This document shows positions 5,910 to 11,722 of a DNA stretch of 11,722 nucleotides, piece after piece (within the stretch, counting starts at the first letter, position 1; every line of letters begins with the position of its first letter). Under the pieces are notes generated by a model. The model searched no databases. It was not told where the DNA came from and saw only the letters and a program-made list of their open reading frames with translations. Source of the DNA: an uncultured Lachnospiraceae bacterium (GTDB taxonomy: Bacteria; Bacillota_A; Clostridia; Lachnospirales; Lachnospiraceae); contig CATLIP010000052.1 in assembly GCA_949957035.1 (NCBI GenBank), positions 1 through 11,722 on the forward strand, written 5' to 3'. The translations under genes were made by a program, and so were the position numbers.

Positions 5910-5951
5910 GTGTTTCCTCCTTAGCGTTTCGCTGTCATTTTCCTACTTCTT

Positions 5952-5980
5952 ATCATACCACTTCTAAGGAGTATCATAAA
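5952..5980 (-). promoter_or_regulatory. Promoter of the double-cubane-cluster gene
   Basis: On the minus strand, TTTATG (5980-5975) and TATGAT (5957-5952) are 17 bases apart, and TGG just before the -10 box makes an extended -10. The leader to ATG at 5909 is about 35 bases. Confidence 0.5.
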
Positions 5981-5981
5981 A

Positions 5982-6010
5982 TTGAAAATACTGATAAAAG
6001 GTTCTATATA
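5982..6010 (+). promoter_or_regulatory. Promoter-like sequence facing the sfsA-mutY gene in antisense
   Basis: TTGAAA (5982-5987) and TATATA (6005-6010) are 17 bases apart on the plus strand. Transcription would run into the 3' end of the leftward SfsA-MutY gene as antisense. No plus-strand gene follows. In AT-rich intergenic DNA this may be chance. Confidence 0.25.
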
Positions 6011-6031
6011 TAGCCAATCTCTATAATACAT

Positions 6032-7798
6032 CTATTGGTGAAGCACAATACCTGCATAATAACCCAACGCAGAGGGAATCGGGTACTCTTTCTCAATCTC
6101 CTCTGGACGGACAAATAAAAACCCTTTTTTGTTCGTCTTTTCCAACTCATCCACAAGAATCTCATACCCTGTCATATGCCATTCTATATGACTGAAAATG
6201 TGTTTTGCCTCTCCAAGGGCCCTAATCCGAACCGGCATAAGTCCAATCTTCTTACTGTAAGCAGCCGCTTCTTCAAGGCTTAAGCGTCCCTGCTCGCTTG
6301 GAAATTCATATAACCCTGCAAGGAGTCCTTTAGAAGGCCGTTTTCGAATTGCCAGCTGCTTTCCGTCCCGAAATAGAAACACCGTTCTCTCTTCTATCTT
6401 CCTTGCCTTATTCTTACTCTTAACCGGAATGTCTGCAATCGCCCCCTGTTTTCTTGCCTCACAGAGCCAAAAAACAGGACATTCTTCGCACCTTGGCTCT
6501 CCGTTAGGAACACAAACGATGGCTCCTAACTCAATCAGGCCCTGATTAAAGTCTCCTGCTGCATTTTCCGGAATCACCTGCTCTAGGGCTTCTTCTATTT
6601 TCCTTCGTACACTCTGTTTCATGATATCCTCGCGGCTCCCGGTAAGACGTGATATTACCCGCAATACATTGCCGTCCACTGCCGGCTTTGGGATTCCGTA
6701 GGCAAACGCGCTGATTGCCCCTGCCGTATAGTTTCCGATTCCTTTGAGTGAACGTATCTCCTCATAAGTATCCGGAAAATGTCCATGATAGTCTATCATA
6801 ATCTGCTGCGCCGCCTTCTGCATATTGCGCACCCGATTATAATATCCTAGTCCCTCCCACAGCTTTAACAGCTTATCTTCCCCGGCTTGCGCCAATTCTT
6901 TTACCGTAGGCAATTCTTTCAGGAAACGTTCATAGTAGGGTTTTACAGCCTCTACCCTTGTCTGCTGAAGCATAATCTCTGATACCCATACGCGGTAGGC
7001 ATCCGGGTTCTTCCGCCAGGGAAGGTCGCGCTTGTTCTTTCGATACCACTCAATCACAGGCTCCCCTATATTCTGCCATACGGATGGATGCTCTTCTTCT
7101 CCCTTCTCAAGAGCGCCTTGCAGCATAATCGGTACCTGCTCCATAATGCGGATAGAATCCTTTTCCACTTCACAGTCATACGCTAAAAGGCGGACTCCTG
7201 CCTTCGCCGCACTCTCAAGGGCCTCCCCAAAAGCGGGATGCGTATCTATATTAGGCGTAAAATACCTGACGCCTTTCATCTGTACCACAAAAAATACGTA
7301 GGCTTCGTAGCCTTCCTTCACAGCCAGCTTCAACTCCTCCACATGCTTAACGGCTCGTTCACTGGGGGCGTCCGGGAAACGTACAATACCATTTTCTTCC
7401 AAAGTAACGCCTTTTACCTCGATAAATATCTTCCGGGCGCCTGCTTCTACATACAGGTCAAAGCGGGAATTTCCGTATGTGTATTCCGGGCGAAGCTTAG
7501 TGATATATTGGAATAGATTGCCCTCTTCTAACCATTCCTTTACTAATTTGTTGGGAACCTGGGAGTCTATGTTCACAATTCGGCCGCCTTTGTCTACCGC
7601 AATCAAATCCCATCTGGTCTTTCTATTGGGAGTATCTGCTTCCTGGACATATACCGTCACTCCCGCCTTTAATAACTCTGCGCATCGTCCCGTATTTTTT
7701 ACATGAACCGTCTCTTGTCTGCCGTCTATATCAATATATGCAATAAACCGGTTGGGACGCTCCTTAAATATGCCTTGTCGGATATTGTTGTAATGCAT
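6032..7798 (-). CDS. sfsA-mutY: SfsA-MutY fusion: nuclease-type domain joined to adenine DNA glycosylase
   Basis: Residues 1 to about 226 are a full SfsA (sugar fermentation stimulation / DNA-RNA nuclease) domain: VHVKNTGRCAELL (31-43), YGNSRFDLYVE (108-118), EVKGVTLEENG (127-137), FPDAPSERAVKHVEEL (141-156) and Asp/Glu residues of a nuclease-like core. After a 10-15 residue acidic linker, residues 240-588 are a complete MutY, which removes adenine mispaired with 8-oxoguanine. It has catalytic Glu274 in SEIMLQQT, the helix-hairpin-helix LKGIGNYTAGA (351-361), Asp375 in VDGNV, a [4Fe-4S] loop at Cys429, 437, 440 and 446 (spacing X7-X2-X5; classical is X6-X2-X5) and a NUDIX-like 8-oxoG reader with FSHIEWH (535-541). 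A ribosome site AAGGAG lies nine bases before ATG. The gene starts 25 bases after the radical SAM gene, so it is probably co-transcribed. No stop or frameshift is seen between the domains. Confidence 0.93.
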   Translation of the reverse strand: MHYNNIRQGIFKERPNRFIAYIDIDGRQETVHVKNTGRCAELLKAGVTVYVQEADTPNRKTRWDLIAVDKGGRIVNIDSQVPNKLVKEWLEEGNLFQYITKLRPEYTYGNSRFDLYVEAGARKIFIEVKGVTLEENGIVRFPDAPSERAVKHVEELKLAVKEGYEAYVFFVVQMKGVRYFTPNIDTHPAFGEALESAAKAGVRLLAYDCEVEKDSIRIMEQVPIMLQGALEKGEEEHPSVWQNIGEPVIEWYRKNKRDLPWRKNPDAYRVWVSEIMLQQTRVEAVKPYYERFLKELPTVKELAQAGEDKLLKLWEGLGYYNRVRNMQKAAQQIMIDYHGHFPDTYEEIRSLKGIGNYTAGAISAFAYGIPKPAVDGNVLRVISRLTGSREDIMKQSVRRKIEEALEQVIPENAAGDFNQGLIELGAIVCVPNGEPRCEECPVFWLCEARKQGAIADIPVKSKNKARKIEERTVFLFRDGKQLAIRKRPSKGLLAGLYEFPSEQGRLSLEEAAAYSKKIGLMPVRIRALGEAKHIFSHIEWHMTGYEILVDELEKTNKKGFLFVRPEEIEKEYPIPSALGYYAGIVLHQ

Positions 7799-7823
7799 CG
7801 AAAGGTTCTCCTTTTTCTGTAAT

Positions 7824-8687
7824 CTACTCTGCTAACGCGAGGAGATAATCAATCGCACTAAGCAGCTCTTCTCTCTGTGCCGGAAGCATACCCTGAATCG
7901 TAAACTGGTCAAGAACCGTTGTATCCTCAAACAGACAGTCTTTTACCCTCAGATTCTCGATAAGCAGACGTTCCTCCTTAAGAATCTCTTTAGGCGTCAT
8001 TTCGTCAAATGTTCCGGCTTTTGCTTCTTTATACAGAGGAGTATCCTCCCATAATTTTAATTTCAGGCACCAAATGTTGCGCGGGTGTACGCGGTTCAGC
8101 ATCCGCGCCGTCTCAACCGCATGCATCCTTGAAAAACTGCGGCCTCCAAGCCCGGGAATAACGGTCAGATAATAATCAATACCTGCCAGCTCAAGGTTCT
8201 GCAAAGCCTCCACAATCTGGCTCGAAGTGACTCCTTTATTCCGTTCCTTGAGTATAGAATCACTCCCGCTCTCCACTCCGATATGCAATGCCTGTATCCC
8301 TTCCCGCCGAAGCCGCGAAAGCTCTTCCTGAGATTTGCGCAGTACGTCGTCAATCCGGGAATACATCGCATACTCCCGAACCTTTGGCATATACCTCTTG
8401 GTGAGTTCTGTAATCTCCAATATCTGTTCTGTGCTCATAAAAAATGCATTTTCCCCAAGGAAAAACAGGCGTGTATCATCCGGACGCAGCTTGGAAAGTA
8501 TCTTTAGATTGTGCTCTATTTTATCGATTGGATGGATTTGAAACCTGTCCTTAGCAAAATCACAGAAGGTACACCTGTGCCAGCTGCACCCTAAAGAGAC
8601 CTCCAAGGCTGCTGTAGACAGCTCGTGGGGCGGCAGGTAGATGGTATCATGTGTATAAATAGACTGATATAGCTCTTCACGCGTCAT
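7824..8687 (-). CDS. Radical SAM protein of unknown substrate
   Basis: This 287-aa radical SAM enzyme has the [4Fe-4S] motif GCSWHRCTFCDF (33-44): Cys34, Cys39 and Cys42. The CX4CX2C spacing is one residue longer than the classical CX3CX2C, but I have seen this form in Clostridia. Other family features are FFLGENAFF (75-83), a strand-turn like the SAM-binding GGE motif, YSRIDDVL (109-116), HIGVESGSDSIL (135-146) and the glycine-rich VIPGLGG (176-182). There is no cobalamin-binding or TRAM domain. It lies 19 bases after the HipA-like kinase and 25 bases before the SfsA-MutY fusion, with an AGGGAGAG ribosome site, so an operon is likely. The reaction cannot be deduced; I would not assign it to tRNA or cofactor chemistry without structural evidence. 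Confidence 0.85.
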   Translation of the reverse strand: MTREELYQSIYTHDTIYLPPHELSTAALEVSLGCSWHRCTFCDFAKDRFQIHPIDKIEHNLKILSKLRPDDTRLFFLGENAFFMSTEQILEITELTKRYMPKVREYAMYSRIDDVLRKSQEELSRLRREGIQALHIGVESGSDSILKERNKGVTSSQIVEALQNLELAGIDYYLTVIPGLGGRSFSRMHAVETARMLNRVHPRNIWCLKLKLWEDTPLYKEAKAGTFDEMTPKEILKEERLLIENLRVKDCLFEDTTVLDQFTIQGMLPAQREELLSAIDYLLALAE

Positions 8688-8706
8688 AATATATGCTCTC
8701 CCTTCA

Positions 8707-9792
8707 TTATTTCAAAATCCCATTTACAACCGCAAGCCGTTTTCGAAACATCTCATATTCCTGTTCCCTCCCGCCAAACCATGCAGCGTCTATCTCTTTC
8801 ATCTGATTTATCCCGATTTTATCCACTGCTTCAAGCGCCGCCTCCTTCTGCGTCAGGATTCTTGCGCTGACCGTTTGGCATCTTGCGCCCTCCAAAGTAT
8901 CGTATCCCCGAAACGCCTGGTTAAAATCCATAAGCGGATGGAGACAGAGCGGCTTGTTGCTCTGATTATCCAGAAACAGTCCCCAATTTCCCCAGTGCCG
9001 GTCCGTATTTCCTATCAGATAATCTAAAATATTCATCATGTAGTATGAATAGCCGTCCAGCTTCAGAATATAGGCAAGGGCGTCAATCTCCCGGTTTGCA
9101 GCATAGATTTCAAATGCTTCTCTTGATACAATGGAATATTCCTTAGATGTCATGATTGCACTGACCGATACCTTTTCCCCGTCATAGAAACCCTGCCTGT
9201 ACACTACCTGTCTGCACTGAAAGCATTGACAAACGCGGCTTGCAAGAACCTCCCGCTCCACAGCGTCCGCCCCGCCGTCCTTGTACAACAAAAAACCCTG
9301 TTCCGACCTCACCCATGCCTTCGGAAAACAGCCATTCGTAGACAAATCCTGTGCAAGCTTACGATTCTCCACCGTAATCTGTTTTCCGCGAAGGGACACG
9401 TCTACAAAGGTATTGTCCATATGATTATCATATAGATTGATGTCTTGAAAACGGATGTCTTCCCCCTGTTCTCTTACCCAGTAAATGTCCGTCAGCGACA
9501 CACAGCGATAAGACAATGCAATCTTTGCTCTGTCCCGGTCTGTTGCCGCCTGACTTGCACCGATACTGTTCAATATCTCTTTTGCATACTGCCTGTCCAG
9601 AGTCAAGACTCTGGTGGCACACCAGTAATAGAAATTCGTTATGTTATTGACCAGTGTGTCGATGTCGTCTTCCTCCTCTTCAAGATACAGATGATATGGC
9701 ATGAATGTTTCATCAAATATCCTGCAATGTCCCTGTGTATCAATCCGAGCGACCCTTTTCTCCCCCTGCATAATCTCATAAATAATCTTCAT
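8707..9792 (-). CDS. Stand-alone HipA-like serine/threonine kinase
   Basis: This 361-aa protein has HipA/CtkA-type kinase motifs (chosen numbering): FLLYKDGG with Lys171, EREVLASR with Glu179/Glu181 as the ATP-side glutamate, GNTDRHWGNWG (261-271) with catalytic Asp264 and Asn269, and HPLMDFNQAF with metal-binding Asp289. The block around 98-125 (SLTDIYWV...INLYDN) recurs in Firmicutes relatives. The first 90 residues do not show a typical HipA N-domain. The start at 9792 is chosen because GGGAGGTG lies seven bases upstream. The earlier in-frame ATG at 9819 overlaps the -10 box and would not be transcribed. No HipB-like antitoxin is adjacent. The target is unknown: HipA of E. coli phosphorylates glutamyl-tRNA synthetase, but that cannot be carried over here. 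Confidence 0.85.
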   Translation of the reverse strand: MKIIYEIMQGEKRVARIDTQGHCRIFDETFMPYHLYLEEEEDDIDTLVNNITNFYYWCATRVLTLDRQYAKEILNSIGASQAATDRDRAKIALSYRCVSLTDIYWVREQGEDIRFQDINLYDNHMDNTFVDVSLRGKQITVENRKLAQDLSTNGCFPKAWVRSEQGFLLYKDGGADAVEREVLASRVCQCFQCRQVVYRQGFYDGEKVSVSAIMTSKEYSIVSREAFEIYAANREIDALAYILKLDGYSYYMMNILDYLIGNTDRHWGNWGLFLDNQSNKPLCLHPLMDFNQAFRGYDTLEGARCQTVSARILTQKEAALEAVDKIGINQMKEIDAAWFGGREQEYEMFRKRLAVVNGILK

Positions 9793-9817
9793 GGGAAACA
9801 CCTCCCTGCTGTGTGCC

Positions 9818-9826
9818 ATTATAACA
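9818..9826 (-). promoter_or_regulatory. Extended -10 box of the HipA-like operon
   Basis: On the minus strand, TGTTATAAT (9826-9818) is an extended -10 element; I see no good -35 box 16-18 bases upstream. Initiation would be near 9811, about 20 bases before the chosen ATG at 9792. This is the main reason for rejecting a start at 9819. Confidence 0.55.
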
Positions 9827-9917
9827 TAATTTTTCTAAGGATAATACTATCTTCCCTTCCAATTTTTTCCCTTCTGCACACAAAGGCGAAATGTTTATGA
9901 ATTTTCAATTATGAGTC

Positions 9918-9945
9918 TTCTCAAAAACGGTCAATGGGGTATAAT
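9918..9945 (+). promoter_or_regulatory. Promoter of the TetR-type regulator and exporter operon
   Basis: A perfect TATAAT at 9940-9945 has a weak -35 TTCTCA (9918-9923) 16 bases upstream. The -10 box lies in the centre of a long inverted repeat (9925-9968), the usual place for a repressor to block initiation. Confidence 0.55.
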
Positions 9946-9968
9946 AAGATATAACCGATTGACCGATT
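9925..9968. promoter_or_regulatory. Candidate TetR-family operator straddling the -10 box
   Basis: CGGTCAAT (9928-9935) and ATTGACCG (9958-9965) form a perfect 8-bp inverted repeat. With one mismatch it extends inward to GG/CC (9937-9938 with 9955-9956), and it continues outward as AA/TT. The spacer of 16 bases holds TATAAT. A second half-site is hinted at by the direct repeat CCGATT at 9955-9960 and 9963-9968. Autoregulation by the following TetR-type protein is inferred from position. Confidence 0.6.
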
Positions 9969-9988
9969 CAGTCAGCGAGGATTACCAT

Positions 9989-10606
9989 ATGAACGAAAGA
10001 TTCTATACCCTTCCGCCAGAAAAACAACAGAGAATTATCAACGCCGGATTTCGTGTATTTTCACATAATTCCTACCGAAAAAGCCCTATGCAGGAGATTG
10101 CGGATGAAGCGGGAATCAGCAAATCCCTCCTGTTCCATTACTTTCAAAACAAGAAAGAGCTGTATCTCTTCCTGTGGAATAAGGCAGCGGACATAACCTG
10201 CGAATACCTTACACAGAATCGTTGTTATGAATCCACGGATTTATTTGAAATGATGGAGCGGGGCATGTACGCAAAAATACAGATAATGTGCCGTTATCCG
10301 GACATGGCTGCATTTGCCATGAAAGCATTTTACGAAAAGGAGCCGGCTGTCTATGGCGATATCCACAAAAGCTACCGGCAGCATTTTGACCGGAAGGCGG
10401 CGGACGCTCTTGCCGGGTTGAATCCCGATGATTTCATCCCCGGACTGAATCTTGAAATGATGCACAGGCAGATTTATCTTATGTCTGTAGGATATCTGTG
10501 GGAGATTGCACAGCGCGGTGAGACATTAGACGCCAAGACGCTGGAAACGGATTTCACAGCGATGATGACTTTCTGGAAGAATGTGTATCTAAGAAAGGAG
10601 CCATAA
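9989..10606 (+). CDS. TetR/AcrR-family transcriptional regulator
   Basis: This 205-aa protein has a typical TetR N-terminal DNA-binding domain. After a first helix (EKQQRIINAGFRVFS, 11-25) comes the helix-turn-helix at about 32-59 (MQEIADEAGISKSLLFHYF and KKELY). The C-terminal helical region is divergent, as usual, and should hold the ligand pocket. The start at 9989 is chosen because the protein begins right before the first helix and GAGG lies eight bases upstream. A longer frame from 9911 would begin upstream of the -10 box and cannot be transcribed from that promoter. The ABC ATPase gene starts seven bases after the stop, so the regulator most likely controls its own operon through the inverted repeat around the -10 box. 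The inducer is unknown. Confidence 0.92.
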   Translation: MNERFYTLPPEKQQRIINAGFRVFSHNSYRKSPMQEIADEAGISKSLLFHYFQNKKELYLFLWNKAADITCEYLTQNRCYESTDLFEMMERGMYAKIQIMCRYPDMAAFAMKAFYEKEPAVYGDIHKSYRQHFDRKAADALAGLNPDDFIPGLNLEMMHRQIYLMSVGYLWEIAQRGETLDAKTLETDFTAMMTFWKNVYLRKEP

Positions 10607-10613
10607 ATATAAA

Positions 10614-11477
10614 ATGGATGCGATTAAGACCAACTCACTAACAAAATATTATGGTAAATCACGGGGAATCACTGATATGAACTTAACCGTAGCACAGGGC
10701 GATTTCTTTGGTTTCATCGGGCCAAACGGGGCCGGGAAGAGTACCACAATCCGCACTCTGCTTGGGTTGATTGCACCCTCGTCCGGAAACGCACAGATTC
10801 TCGGAATGGATATCAGCCGTCAGAAGGAGGAGATTCTTTCCAACGTAGGGTATATGCCTTCGGAAGCCTCCTTTTACCGCAATATGCGGGTCAGGGATGT
10901 GATTCATTTTTCCGCCGAACTGCGGCGCAGGGATTGCCGCACAGAAGCTAAAAATCTCTGTGAACGGCTGGAGCTGGATGTAACTAAAAAAGTACATGAG
11001 CTGTCCCTTGGCAACCGAAAGAAGGTATCCATCGTCTGCGCACTCCAGCATATGCCCAAGCTGTGTATTCTGGACGAGCCTACAAGCGGGCTGGACCCTC
11101 TGATGCAGCGGGAGTTCTATTCCATATTGGAAGAACGCAACAAGGAAGGGAGTACGATCTTCGTATCTTCTCATATCCTTTCGGAAGTACAGCGGTATTG
11201 CAGACATGCGGCTGTCATCCGGGAGGGACGTCTGCTGGCTTCGGACAGTACAGAGCGTCTTGGGCATACCGATACGAAACGGGTTCGGTTAAGAGGTACA
11301 AAACTTCCGCCTGCGCTGACAGACATAAAGGATGTGCAGACAGACGGGGATTCCGTAAGTTTTCTGTATGGCGGCAATCTGAAAGATTTACTGAATGTTC
11401 TGGCCGGGCTGAATCTTACGGACGTTTCCATTACCGAGCCGGATTTGGAAGAAATATTTATGCATTATTATGGGTAG
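10614..11477 (+). CDS. ABC-2-type exporter ATP-binding protein
   Basis: This 287-aa ATPase has a complete nucleotide-binding domain: Walker A GPNGAGKST (36-44), Q-loop region VGYMPSE (78-84) with Ser where Gln is common, signature ELSLGNRKKV (129-138), Walker B LCILDEP (150-156) with catalytic Glu155, D-loop SGLD (158-161) and H-loop His187. About 75 residues follow as the C-terminal extension usual in drug and lantibiotic-type exporters. It would power the permease encoded next, whose start lies 14 bases after the stop. The ribosome site AGGAG (10596-10600) lies inside the end of the regulator gene with a rather long 13-base spacing, so translational coupling is likely. The substrate cannot be read; drug, peptide or lipid export are all possible. 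Confidence 0.94.
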   Translation: MDAIKTNSLTKYYGKSRGITDMNLTVAQGDFFGFIGPNGAGKSTTIRTLLGLIAPSSGNAQILGMDISRQKEEILSNVGYMPSEASFYRNMRVRDVIHFSAELRRRDCRTEAKNLCERLELDVTKKVHELSLGNRKKVSIVCALQHMPKLCILDEPTSGLDPLMQREFYSILEERNKEGSTIFVSSHILSEVQRYCRHAAVIREGRLLASDSTERLGHTDTKRVRLRGTKLPPALTDIKDVQTDGDSVSFLYGGNLKDLLNVLAGLNLTDVSITEPDLEEIFMHYYG

Positions 11478-11491
11478 GGAGGAGAAATCAT

Positions 11492-11722
11492 ATGGTTATG
11501 ATAAAACACGAATTGAGACAAGGACGGATGACTTTGCTCATATGGACAATGGTGATTGCATTTATGCTTGCGCTCTGCATTCTCATTTACCCGGAAATGG
11601 AAACGCAGATGGGAGACGTCAGTTCGATGTTCGCAGAAATGGGCGGCTTTTCCGCCGCTTTTGGCATGGACAGGCTTAATTTTGGCGAATTTATGGGGTT
11701 CTTTGGCGTGGAATGCGGCAAC
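11492..11722 (+). CDS. ABC-2 permease, N-terminal part only, cut by window edge
   Basis: The open frame from ATG 11492 runs off the right edge after 77 residues. GGGAGGAG lies seven bases upstream (spacing from 11484), which settles the start and frame; a Met two codons later is an alternative. The protein begins with a short basic stretch (IKHELRQGR) and a first membrane helix at about 14-33 (TLLIWTMVIAFMLALCILIY). An extracytoplasmic-like segment follows (METQMGDVSSMFAEMGGFSA), as in ABC-2 permeases. It should pair with the ATPase just upstream. An overlapping frame at 11470-11679 has no ribosome site and no family likeness and is not the gene. Confidence 0.85.
   Translation, partial: MVMIKHELRQGRMTLLIWTMVIAFMLALCILIYPEMETQMGDVSSMFAEMGGFSAAFGMDRLNFGEFMGFFGVECGN

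Noticed and set aside
10683..11267. A long open frame antisense to the ABC ATPase
   Set aside because: The plus strand encodes a complete ATPase with every motif. The antisense frame is a shadow without a recognisable domain or ribosome site.
11470..11679. A 69-codon open frame overlapping the permease start
   Set aside because: It lies in another frame, lacks a ribosome site and has no membrane helix. The frame from 11492 has a strong ribosome site, a membrane helix and fits the operon.
1..11722. CRISPR array, rRNA, tRNA or insertion sequence
   Set aside because: No regularly spaced repeats, no tRNA or rRNA signatures, and no transposase frame or terminal inverted repeats were seen.

Overview
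The window looks like a chromosomal stretch of a gut-type anaerobic Firmicute, most likely Lachnospiraceae (Clostridium cluster XIVa). This is inferred from the strong AGGAGG ribosome binding sites, a bacteriohemerythrin, a double-cubane/2-hydroxyacyl-CoA dehydratase-type Fe-S protein, a radical SAM protein and the style of the small phage genes at the left end. I could run no database search, so the taxonomy is an inference.

Left region (1-2285): a tightly packed leftward cassette of five small genes with overlapping or touching ends (58, 163, 81 and 287 aa, then a gene running off the left edge). Their composition (Q/N-rich, Met-rich, and Gly/Asn/Cys-rich with one membrane segment) resembles unassigned small proteins of Firmicutes prophages. 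The 58-aa gene is first in the cassette. Upstream of it lie a terminator-like hairpin, a possible promoter and an 11-bp-period direct repeat, which suggests a regulated leader. No integrase, capsid, tail or lysis gene is visible, so whether this is an intact prophage, a remnant or another element cannot be decided here. The AT-rich gap between about 2206 and 2464 is the probable boundary with ordinary chromosome.

Middle region (2465-4724), rightward: a membrane-anchored glycerophosphodiester phosphodiesterase and a PAP2-type membrane phosphatase, each behind its own good promoter, then a bacteriohemerythrin with all seven iron ligands. The two lipid genes suggest phospholipid turnover. A long bidirectional terminator closes the block.

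Right-centre (4758-9826), leftward: a HipA-like kinase, a radical SAM protein and an SfsA-MutY fusion follow one another with gaps of 19 and 25 bases and probably form an operon. A YjiM-like double-cubane-cluster protein lies beyond them behind its own promoter. The SfsA-MutY fusion joins a DNA-binding nuclease-type domain to an 8-oxoG:A repair glycosylase in one 588-aa chain and is the most unusual gene architecture here.

Right end (9918-11722), rightward: a TetR-family regulator, an ABC ATPase seven bases after it, and the start of an ABC-2 permease cut by the window edge. A long inverted repeat straddles the -10 box of the tetR-type promoter and is a good candidate autoregulatory operator. 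This is a self-regulated exporter cassette divergent from the HipA-like operon.
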